Below, piece by piece: positions 1-5,206 of a stretch of 6,141 nucleotides of DNA. Below the pieces are notes generated by a model. It made no database searches. It was not told where the DNA came from and saw nothing but the letters and a program-made list of their open reading frames with translations. The translations under genes were made by a program, and so were the position numbers. Where the stretch lies: the NCBI GenBank assembly GCA_002351365.1, contig DEGE01000021.1, positions 17,850 through 23,990 on the forward strand. Reading direction: 5' to 3'. The DNA comes from Candidatus Saccharibacteria bacterium UBA2834. Lineage in GTDB: Bacteria; Patescibacteriota; Saccharimonadia; Saccharimonadales; Saccharimonadaceae. Numbering within the stretch: position 1 is the first letter of the stretch; each line of letters opens with the position of its first letter.

Positions 1-227
1 GCAAGATTAATCGACTCGGTCGCGCCCGACGTCATAACTAAATCTGCCCCTTTCGCGCCAATAACGTGCGCGATTTCATCTTTAGCGCGCTCGTATTCAC
101 GCCTGATTTCGACAGATGGCAAATATGCCGCGGATGGATTAAAAAATTTCTCAGAAAAATATGGCTTCATAGCCTGAAGTGCTTTTGGCGATACCGGCGT
201 CGCCGCCGCGTGGTCTAAATAAATCAT
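1..227 (-). CDS. Cysteine desulfurase (NifS/IscS family), N-terminal part, cut by window edge
   Basis: Seen by translating the minus strand from the ATG at 227: 75 complete codons run open to the window edge. The protein begins MIYLDHAAATPVSPKAL, the N-terminal signature of class V aminotransferase-fold cysteine desulfurases. Around residues 66-72 it has TSGATES, the loop that holds the PLP phosphate in this family. The family removes sulfur from L-cysteine as an enzyme persulfide and passes it to tRNA thiolation (MnmA), Fe-S assembly or other acceptors in the cytoplasm. The PLP lysine and the catalytic cysteine would lie beyond position 1, so activity and subtype (IscS, NifS or SufS) cannot be judged; the group I-like start fits NifS/IscS better than SufS. 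It follows the MFS-like gene after 42 bases. No Shine-Dalgarno precedes the ATG, but a -10-like hexamer lies 8 bases upstream, so it may have its own near-leaderless promoter. Confidence 0.93.
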   Translation of the reverse strand, partial: MIYLDHAAATPVSPKALQAMKPYFSEKFFNPSAAYLPSVEIRREYERAKDEIAHVIGAKGADLVMTSGATESINL

Positions 228-235
228 TAATTATG

Positions 236-265
236 ATATTACAACAACTTCTGTCGTAAATGCAA
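236..265 (-). promoter_or_regulatory. Possible promoter of the cysteine desulfurase gene
   Basis: On the minus strand, TTGCAT (260-265) is followed after 18 bases by TAATAT (236-241). That is four of six matches to the -35 consensus and a reasonable -10. The predicted transcript would begin about two bases before the ATG at 227, leaving no room for a ribosome binding site, and none is seen. The region is AT-rich, so chance similarity is possible. Confidence 0.35.
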
Positions 266-269
266 CTGC

Positions 270-1484
270 TTATGCTTGCCGCACTTCTTTGCGCGACAGC
301 GCCATTCGCACGAACGGAATGATTGCTAAAGATGATATTATTGCAAAAACCATAATATATTGCTCTAGCCCCATCTGCACCATCAATAATAGTGCGACCA
401 ATGTTACTACACGGCCAATTGTCAATGCAACTTCACTCATTGATTCAACTTCGATGCGCAACGAATCGTCGCGTAGATGTTGCTTCATAATGTCCTGTAG
501 GCGCTTAACAGCAATCACTTGATTATAAAATGTTTCAAGAACACATTGCGTATAAACGTAAAATACAATTGCCGCAATGGTACTACCCGGGAATAAAAAG
601 CATACCACCGGCAATAGAATAATCGGCGAGCATAGCCCAACTAATATAGTCATCTGTGAGCCTTTTCGCTTGGCAACTCTACGATATAGTAACAGCAAAA
701 TAATCGACAAAAGTGAGCCAATAGCAGTAAAAATACCTAGATCTAGGCTGGAATCTACATTCTGATATAGATGAATCGAAACAATAATTATATATGCCGA
801 ACCAGTCAATAACACACCTCGTAAGACTTGAATCCACATGATTTTCTGCAACGAAGGATTATTGGATACTTTTTCGAAAGCTGCAGCAAAATTAACTTTT
901 TGACTAGGCAAATGATGAGTTGGACGGAATAAAATGGACAATAGTAGCTGAAAAGCCGAGATGGCTAAAATTACAATACTAGTTAGCTCGTAGCTAGTTT
1001 TAACGATAGATATGCCGAGGATTACCGGCATTATGATCTTTATAACTTCAACAATAAGTTGCCCCACCGTCTTAAAACGCAAGCGACGTTCATTACTAAC
1101 CTCATTAACATCAAAATACATTTTCGGTCGCCAATATAGCATCGATTCAAAAGCGGATAATACTGCTATGACGAATGGAAAATAATCCGCCGTCGGATCA
1201 AGCAAAATAACTGCCAGCATCTGCGAAATAGAGAATACCGCACTAATACGCCAGGCTGCCAACGTATGACGCTTCGTCACCCATAGAAAGAGAACCGCGA
1301 AGGCCCCCATACAAACATAGCGCACAATGTTATAGACCAAATACGACGTAGGCGACTGACTTAGTGAGACCCCCATCATGAAGGCCATCAAAAAAATACC
1401 CATAAATGCAGCTCGACTATGCACTAAAACGTCAACCGCAATCAGGACATTCTCATTTGTACGAAGCCCACGCCGAAAAGACAT
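270..1484 (-). CDS. MFS-like multi-pass membrane transporter, substrate unknown
   Basis: A 404-residue, very hydrophobic protein. I count about twelve membrane segments, near residues 27-43, 47-69, 76-95, 100-118, 140-161, 166-186, 219-239, 248-267, 278-298, 302-319, 351-371 and 376-394. A longer polar loop (about 187-217) separates the sixth and seventh, as between the two halves of a major facilitator protein, and 404 residues is normal for that superfamily. Basic stretches such as 265-274 (LLYRRVAKRK) lie between helices as expected of cytoplasmic loops. No substrate-specific motif is recognised, and the classic G-x-x-x-D-R-x-G-R-R loop is not evident, so the MFS call rests on topology. 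The ATG at 1484 is 7 bases after the preceding stop and has no Shine-Dalgarno, but TATAAT sits exactly 6 bases before it. It ends in TAA. It could instead be a drug or metabolite exporter of another 12-helix family. Confidence 0.7.
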   Translation of the reverse strand: MSFRRGLRTNENVLIAVDVLVHSRAAFMGIFLMAFMMGVSLSQSPTSYLVYNIVRYVCMGAFAVLFLWVTKRHTLAAWRISAVFSISQMLAVILLDPTADYFPFVIAVLSAFESMLYWRPKMYFDVNEVSNERRLRFKTVGQLIVEVIKIIMPVILGISIVKTSYELTSIVILAISAFQLLLSILFRPTHHLPSQKVNFAAAFEKVSNNPSLQKIMWIQVLRGVLLTGSAYIIIVSIHLYQNVDSSLDLGIFTAIGSLLSIILLLLYRRVAKRKGSQMTILVGLCSPIILLPVVCFLFPGSTIAAIVFYVYTQCVLETFYNQVIAVKRLQDIMKQHLRDDSLRIEVESMSEVALTIGRVVTLVALLLMVQMGLEQYIMVFAIISSLAIIPFVRMALSRKEVRQA

Positions 1485-1490
1485 AAGAAT

Positions 1491-1496
1491 ATTATA
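1491..1496 (-). promoter_or_regulatory. Perfect -10 hexamer six bases before the MFS-like ATG
   Basis: The minus strand reads TATAAT, then ATTCTT, then ATG. This spacing puts the expected transcription start on the A of the start codon, so the transcript would be leaderless. The TAA stop of the upstream gene lies inside the hexamer. The best -35 is poor (TAGTCA at 1515-1520 with an 18-base spacer, four of six matches), and there is no extended-10 TG. The absence of a Shine-Dalgarno for this gene supports the reading. Confidence 0.42.
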
Positions 1497-1845
1497 GATG
1501 ATAGATGTTGGTTTTGACTAGCTTGAGATAAGCCTTGGTAGCATCGACAAAATGCTGCAGTTCGACACCGGTAACTTTTTCATAATCTTTCGTACCAACA
1601 CGCTTATACACGCCATTTTCGCGCACTTCGTAGCGGATAATTAGGCCATCTTCATACCATAACCAGACATTTTGCTGAAGACAGAAAAATTCGCGGATGT
1701 GGCCAGGTTTAACGTCACCAAAAAGCGTACGCCCGAGGGCGGATTCTGCATTAATTAAATCACGCTCAACCGCCTTGCGACGCTCGTTCACATTAGGCTT
1801 CGCGCGATTCCCTAATAGATTTTGGCCAAAATTGAATTTCGACAT
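1492..1845 (-). CDS. Small conserved-looking protein of unknown function (117 aa)
   Basis: 117 residues, soluble, with no signal peptide or membrane segment. The N-terminal third is basic and helical (ERRKAVERDLINAESALGR, about 21-39). It is followed by a compact aromatic section with REFFCL (51-56), a W-L-W-Y-E-D motif (61-66) and RYEVRENGVYK (71-81), which looks like a small beta sheet. A final helix follows (about 93-113) and the protein ends NIYHL. From memory this resembles small 'hypothetical' proteins common in Saccharibacteria with REFFCL and a W-x-W-[HY]-E motif; no function is known to me and I could not search. The ATG at 1845 is chosen because GAGGTGA sits 4 bases upstream. The start lies inside the preceding 90-aa gene with a 34-base overlap in a different frame, so translation is probably coupled. 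The stop is TAA. Confidence 0.8.
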   Translation of the reverse strand: MSKFNFGQNLLGNRAKPNVNERRKAVERDLINAESALGRTLFGDVKPGHIREFFCLQQNVWLWYEDGLIIRYEVRENGVYKRVGTKDYEKVTGVELQHFVDATKAYLKLVKTNIYHL

Positions 1846-2084
1846 TTCATCACCTCGTCCGATACGGCGGTTAGCTCCTTATATAGTTGGCGCTCATCGT
1901 AAGTTGCCGCAACATGTTGAGCATAGGCCGCCCGTAGGGCGCCATTATTGCTAATTGGCGATGCGGCCTTAAAGTCGGCGAAATCTTGAGGTTTTGGCGT
2001 ATCGTCGGCATTTTGGCGTTTTGGCGCTAAAAACTGAGACGGGATTTGGTATTCGGCCGTATATTCATCTTCTTCGTAGTACAT
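1812..2084 (-). CDS. Small acidic-headed protein of unknown function (90 aa)
   Basis: 90 residues. The first 12 are rich in acidic residues and tyrosine (MYYEEDEYTAEY). Residues about 13-45 form a Pro/Ala/Asp-rich, probably disordered linker, and residues 47-90 look helical (ALRAAYAQHV, ERQLYKELTAV). There is no signal peptide, membrane segment or recognisable domain. A strong Shine-Dalgarno (AGAGGAAGG, 2090-2098) precedes the ATG and overlaps the tatD stop codon, which supports it as a real gene translated after tatD. It is in the same frame as tatD, separated only by the TAG stop and four codons. Its own TAG stop lies 34 bases inside the next gene. The linker DNA contains three copies of an octamer. 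The pairing with the 117-aa protein suggests a shared role, possibly a small complex, but that is inference. Confidence 0.72.
   Translation of the reverse strand: MYYEEDEYTAEYQIPSQFLAPKRQNADDTPKPQDFADFKAASPISNNGALRAAYAQHVAATYDERQLYKELTAVSDEVMKCRNSILAKIY
1850..1856 (-). promoter_or_regulatory. Shine-Dalgarno deciding the start of the 117-aa gene
   Basis: The minus strand reads GAGGTGA with its GAGG core 7 bases before the ATG at 1845. An ATG at 1850-1848 is in the frame of the upstream gene and is not a start. The site is embedded in the coding sequence of the 90-aa gene, which implies coupled translation. Confidence 0.7.
1992..2026. repeat. Three copies of the octamer TTTTGGCG
   Basis: TTTTGGCG occurs on the plus strand at 1992-1999, 2011-2018 and 2019-2026, the last two in direct tandem. 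It lies inside the coding region for the proline-rich linker of the 90-aa protein (around APKRQNADDTPKPQ). The copies fall in different codon phases, so the repeat is in the DNA rather than in the protein. It may be only local slippage. Confidence 0.5.
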
Positions 2085-2089
2085 GATGC

Positions 2090-2098
2090 CCTTCCTCT
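2090..2098 (-). promoter_or_regulatory. Shine-Dalgarno of the 90-aa gene overlapping the tatD stop
   Basis: AGAGGAAGG on the minus strand ends 5 bases before the ATG at 2084 and shares its first bases with the TAG stop of tatD. A ribosome finishing tatD would be placed directly on this site. Confidence 0.65.
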
Positions 2099-2846
2099 AG
2101 ATTTTAAATAATTGTTCAGCGGTAGCAGTGGTAACCCGCGCAACTTCTGCAACGGTCACACCGTAATACTCCGCCGCCCATTCGGCTATGTTTTTTACAT
2201 AACCAGGCTTATTTATTGTACCACGAAATGGCTTTGGTGTCAAGAATGGAGCGTCCGTTTCTAGAATAGTCCTATCTAGTGGAGCATGAGGAATCTGCGC
2301 AAAAGTCGAGAGCCCATTCACGCCGGTATATAGCCCTCGCTTGAGTCCCTCTTGAAGATGCTGTTCATTGTCGGAAAAGGAATGTAATACGCTGGGGACT
2401 AGATGAAAATTGTCGAAAATTGGCCAAAAATCCGTGAATGCGTCGCGAATATGAAAACTAACTGGCAATTTCAAATCTTGCGCTAGTTGCAGCATATTTT
2501 CCAATAAGTAAATCTGGAAATCTTTATTATAGCCATCAAAATGATAATCTAGCCCAATTTCGCCAATAGCAACCAGCCTCTTGTCATGGAGGATTTCTTT
2601 CGCAGCAATGAGGTCTTTCTCGAGTTTTATCTTATCGCCATCAAAATCGTTTGGATGATAACCATAAGTCCACCATACTTCTGAATGCTCAGACGCAAAA
2701 AGACACGCATTTTTCGAATCGGTTGGATCCGTGCCTATTACGATACATTTTTCGACGCCATTCTCGTGCATATGTGCCAGAACTTCATCGGGTGGTAAAT
2801 CGTAACATCCCTTGTCGTGGATGTGGCAATGCGTGTCAATAAGCAT
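2097..2846 (-). CDS. tatD: TatD-family metal-dependent hydrolase (DNase-like)
   Basis: 249 residues, close to the usual 255-265 of the family. The metal-binding set is complete: H6 and H8 in DTHCHIH, E96 in GEIGLDYHF, H132 in FHIR, H155 in LHSFS and D198 in LETDAPFLTP. The characterised TatD enzymes are cytoplasmic TIM-barrel phosphohydrolases with 3'-5' exonuclease or deoxyribonuclease activity, linked to DNA repair and degradation. TatD-like proteins also occur as a component (QatD) of the Qat anti-phage system. The start ATG lies 2 bases after the stop of the DUF4868 gene, with GAGGGG (2852-2857) within the end of that gene as its ribosome binding site, so translation should be coupled. 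It ends in TAG, 12 bases before the 90-aa gene. The sequence looks like an intact housekeeping-type TatD; a role with the DUF4868 protein is only suggested by position. Confidence 0.95.
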   Translation of the reverse strand: MLIDTHCHIHDKGCYDLPPDEVLAHMHENGVEKCIVIGTDPTDSKNACLFASEHSEVWWTYGYHPNDFDGDKIKLEKDLIAAKEILHDKRLVAIGEIGLDYHFDGYNKDFQIYLLENMLQLAQDLKLPVSFHIRDAFTDFWPIFDNFHLVPSVLHSFSDNEQHLQEGLKRGLYTGVNGLSTFAQIPHAPLDRTILETDAPFLTPKPFRGTINKPGYVKNIAEWAAEYYGVTVAEVARVTTATAEQLFKI

Positions 2847-2851
2847 AACTA

Positions 2852-2857
2852 CCCCTC
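2852..2857 (-). promoter_or_regulatory. Shine-Dalgarno of tatD inside the end of the DUF4868 gene
   Basis: GAGGGG on the minus strand forms the last two sense codons of the DUF4868 gene. Its GAGG core is 7 bases from the tatD ATG. With a 2-base intergenic gap this favours termination-reinitiation between the two genes. Confidence 0.6.
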
Positions 2858-3607
2858 AAGACCGCGTGGCGGTTCGCCTTCTGGCTCGTCGAGCAATTTC
2901 TTACTCTTGATTTCATAGCGGCGACCGTTTACTGGCGAAATGAAATAATCTTCACTAAGCAGATTGACAAACATACTAAGATCTTTGTCATCCATAATAA
3001 TGATTTTGCCCTGATCGTCGGTCATTAATTCGAGTTTCATTTCGTCGGCATAATCAAGCAACTGATCTTGCTTCATTTCGCCAATCTCGATGCTCTGCAA
3101 TTTTTTAACGAGAGGCTTCTTTTCTTCGAGTAACGCATTTAATGTTAGTCCCTCCGGAAAACTAAGGCTATAGGCGTCTTCAATTTCCTTAGCTTTCTGC
3201 TCGGAAATCATTTGCGACTTATAGTCATATTGGAATAGTTTTTCGAACTTTGCCTGATTATAGATAACGATATTGCCATCAACAATCACACACTCATTAC
3301 CTTCTGGAACTTTAATAGCGACATCAGCCGTGAGTGGCTCAAAACTTTCACCATTTAATTCCCAGCTCAGTTTGCCTTTTAGCGCTGAAGAAGCAGCTAG
3401 GTTTTTAGCGACATAGAAAGCCTTCTGGCCATCTTCTCCTGGATAGCTAAATTTTGCTACAATGCCTTTGATTTTCTTGAATTCGAATTCGTCATCAGTA
3501 AAGAATGCAATGTCTTTATATTCATGTTCGATGAGATGAATGAGCGTTTCGGCGCGACCGACTTTTTCGAGGTCGATACGATAAATGACTTTATCTTCAC
3601 CGTCACT

Positions 3608-3610
3608 CTA
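3608..3610 (-). other. In-frame amber codon 81 of the DUF4868 gene
   Basis: TAG between GAA (E80) and AGT (S82), in an acidic stretch (CRDYE / SDGEDK). One substitution from GAG, CAG, AAG, TGG or TAT/TAC would create it. The following bases (AGTGAC) do not match a read-through context I know, and TAG is used as a normal terminator by three genes here. Confidence 0.9.
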
Positions 3611-3853
3611 TTCATAATCGCGACATTCAAGACCCTTATCGGCCTCTTTAATAACATATTCAATTGCTTCAATCATAAACATGGAGCGCACGGTCTGCGT
3701 TAGCATTTCGGAATAGCGCACCTTGTATGGTGTGTAGTTTTTATTAAATAAGAATAATTCTACTGAAACATTGTTTTTAATTTCGTCGATGGAGTTCGCC
3801 CACTGAAACACATCGAATCCCGGATTTGCAGATTGCTCCTGTTCTTCCATTTG

Positions 3854-3860
3854 CCTCCTT
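3854..3860 (-). promoter_or_regulatory. Shine-Dalgarno of the DUF4868 gene
   Basis: AAGGAGG on the minus strand, the best ribosome binding site in the window, but only 3 bases from the ATG at 3850. An in-frame TAA just upstream (3862-3860) rules out an earlier start, and no other start codon follows until residue 49. Confidence 0.75.
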
Positions 3861-3873
3861 TATCTACCAGATT

Positions 3874-3882
3874 AGTATAGCA
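3874..3882 (-). promoter_or_regulatory. Extended -10 promoter of the DUF4868-tatD operon
   Basis: The minus strand reads TGCTATACT, a TG-n-TATACT extended -10, in the 43-base gap after the S41 gene. The predicted start is near 3867, giving a 17-base leader that contains the Shine-Dalgarno. The -35 is weak (CAAACA, 3898-3903, 18-base spacer), as is common with an extended -10. It would drive the DUF4868, tatD, 90-aa and 117-aa genes. Confidence 0.55.
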
Positions 3883-3893
3883 CAGATAACAGA

Positions 3894-5159
3894 TTACTGT
3901 TTGAGTGCTGCATCCATTTGCGGATCTTCGTTATGATTGATTTGCTCATAGCTGCGCTCAACAACTTTGTCTGGCGTAATACCTTCGCCATTAATGTTTT
4001 TACCGTTTGGTGTATACCATTTTGCGACCGTCACACGAAGCATCTCGCCACCACTGAGGTTCCTTAAAGCTTGTACGCTGCCCTTACCATAAGTTTGCTC
4101 GCCAAGAATTGTCGCAAGACCGTAATCCTGTAGCGCGCCAGCCACGATTTCCGAAGAAGACGCAGTCGTGCCATTAACTAAGACTGTAGTCTTTTTGCCA
4201 GCCAAAATTGCACCGCCGCTCTTGGCTTTAGTCTGTTCATTATAAGCACCCGAAGCTGAACGCTGATCGACGACGAGCTTACCATCGATCCAGAGTGAGG
4301 CTACATCTTGAGCTGCCGTTACATAACCGCCGCCATTGCCGCGTAAATCAATAATGAATTTTTCATAGCCTTTACTTAATGCTTCTTTGGCGAGATTGCG
4401 CGTAATTGAACCAGTATCCTGGTCAAAACGCGTAATCGTAATTACGGCGTTGTCCTTTTTGTAGTCAATATATGCACTGACATTATTAATAGTCTCACGC
4501 GTAAGCTCAAACTCAATTTCTTTATTATCGCGAATAACTGTCAAAACTACTTTGGTGCCCGCCTCGCCACGAAGCTTCTTTGCGACTTCCTCAGTCGTTT
4601 TTCCACTTAAATCTTCACCGTCGGCCTTATAGATAATATCGCCCGCTAAAACACCGGCTTTGCGCGCAGGATTTCCTTCGGTCGTGCGCATAACTGTGAC
4701 ATAACCGTCACGTAAAGCAATTTCTACGCCAATCCCTGCACCAACGTCACCACTAAGATCTTTTTGGAAATCTGCAGCTTCCTGGGCCGTCATGTAGTAG
4801 GTATAAGTGTCGCCGGCCGCATTTACTAAGCCACGCTTGGCTTCTTGAATGGCTTTTGCGTCGTCAATGGAGCCATCGTAAGTGGCTTTCAGTTCGTCAT
4901 ATAGATCATTTAGTTGGCCATTGAAATTAATATTACTCGAAGCAGTCTTCGTGCCGCCAAAATATATCGACATATTTTCGTAATTGAGCCCAATTACGAT
5001 ACCGACCGCCACGGCTACAAAACAAGCAATAATTGTTGTCGCCAAATTAACTTTAATGGAAGAGGCGGGACTAGAATAATACAAATCTCGCGTTGCCTCG
5101 GCCGCACTTATTTTGCCGGCCGAATCTTGATTGTTCGCAGTTTCAGATTTTTTAACCAT
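3894..5159 (-). CDS. S41 C-terminal processing protease (CtpA-type) with PDZ domain
   Basis: 421 residues. A polar N-terminal tail (1-38) is followed by one membrane helix (about 40-58: ATTIIACFVAVAVGIVIGL), so the catalytic part faces outside as a type II membrane protein. A PDZ domain spans about 138-222, with the AGIGVEI and NPARKAGVLAGDIIYKADG motifs. The S41 core follows, with DLRGNGGG (271-278). The catalytic Ser-Lys-Gln set is S334 in TTASSSEIVAGAL and K359 and Q363 in YGKGSVQ, with the same 25- and 4-residue spacings as Bacillus CtpB. The C-terminus has the usual WYTPNGKNINGEGITPD. The family cleaves extracytoplasmic proteins near their C-termini, often regulating cell-wall hydrolases or signalling proteins. 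It lies 47 bases after a CHAP hydrolase gene, so that hydrolase or its regulators are plausible substrates (inference). No Shine-Dalgarno; TATAAT lies 6 bases before the ATG. The stop is TAA. Confidence 0.95.
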   Translation of the reverse strand: MVKKSETANNQDSAGKISAAEATRDLYYSSPASSIKVNLATTIIACFVAVAVGIVIGLNYENMSIYFGGTKTASSNINFNGQLNDLYDELKATYDGSIDDAKAIQEAKRGLVNAAGDTYTYYMTAQEAADFQKDLSGDVGAGIGVEIALRDGYVTVMRTTEGNPARKAGVLAGDIIYKADGEDLSGKTTEEVAKKLRGEAGTKVVLTVIRDNKEIEFELTRETINNVSAYIDYKKDNAVITITRFDQDTGSITRNLAKEALSKGYEKFIIDLRGNGGGYVTAAQDVASLWIDGKLVVDQRSASGAYNEQTKAKSGGAILAGKKTTVLVNGTTASSSEIVAGALQDYGLATILGEQTYGKGSVQALRNLSGGEMLRVTVAKWYTPNGKNINGEGITPDKVVERSYEQINHNEDPQMDAALKQ

Positions 5160-5165
5160 AAAAAT

Positions 5166-5174
5166 ATTATAACA
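5166..5174 (-). promoter_or_regulatory. Extended -10 promoter of the S41 gene, placed for a leaderless mRNA
   Basis: The minus strand reads TGTTATAAT, a perfect TATAAT with the upstream TG, then ATTTTT, then the ATG at 5159. Six bases after the hexamer put the expected first transcribed base on the A of ATG. The -35 is weak (GAGCCA with an 18-base spacer). The gene has no Shine-Dalgarno, consistent with leaderless translation. Confidence 0.6.
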
Positions 5175-5206
5175 TGTTTAAGCTATGAATGGCTCTTTGA
5201 GAGATA

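Larger units (their letters stand above)
2849..3850 (-). pseudogene. DUF4868 (KwaB-like) protein gene interrupted by one in-frame TAG
   Basis: Reading from the ATG at 3850 gives 80 residues, then TAG at 3610-3608, then 252 more codons in the same frame to the TAG at 2849, 333 codons in all, about the family's normal length. I translated the interval between the stop and 3289 by hand and found no second stop and no ATG, GTG or TTG codon, so the C-terminal part has no obvious start before the GTG at 3289. DUF4868 features are clear: FYVAKNL (145-151), GNIVIYNQAKFEKLF (192-206) and a C-terminal NLLSEDYFISPVNGRRYEIKSK (296-317). DUF4868 is the family of KwaB, the cytoplasmic, DNA-binding partner of the membrane protein KwaA in Kiwa anti-phage defence. 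No KwaA-like gene is adjacent. A good promoter and Shine-Dalgarno remain. It may be a fresh pseudogene, a read-through gene or a sequencing error; a single base change would explain it. Confidence 0.78.

Noticed and set aside
289..765. Plus-strand ORFs of 77 and 62 codons
   Set aside because: They lie fully opposite the MFS-like gene, have no Shine-Dalgarno and no recognisable protein pattern; shadows of a hydrophobic gene.
2849..3289. The GTG at 3289 as the start of a stand-alone 146-aa protein
   Set aside because: It begins in the middle of a continuous DUF4868 domain with only a poor AGAAGG far upstream; the frame is open and family-like back to the amber.
3608..3610. General reassignment of TAG to an amino acid in this genome
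   Set aside because: TAG ends the DUF4868, tatD and 90-aa genes at natural C-termini, followed at once by new ribosome sites and starts.
3457..3672. A 71-codon minus-strand ORF spanning the amber in another frame
   Set aside because: The DUF4868 frame is the same on both sides of the stop, so no frameshift is needed, and this ORF has a basic, low-complexity composition unlike the family.
2849..3850. A complete Kiwa system
   Set aside because: KwaA, a small four-helix membrane protein, is not present; the only nearby multi-pass protein has about twelve helices and is three genes away.
3882..3901. AACAG-ATTA-CTGTT palindrome and a double ACAGAT just upstream of the DUF4868 promoter as an operator
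   Set aside because: The arms are only 5 bases and overlap the S41 stop codon; such elements occur often by chance and there is no second copy elsewhere in the window.
5193..5203. CTCT-TTG-AGAG hairpin after the CHAP gene as a terminator
   Set aside because: The stem is only 4 base pairs with no U-run following on the minus strand; too weak to call.
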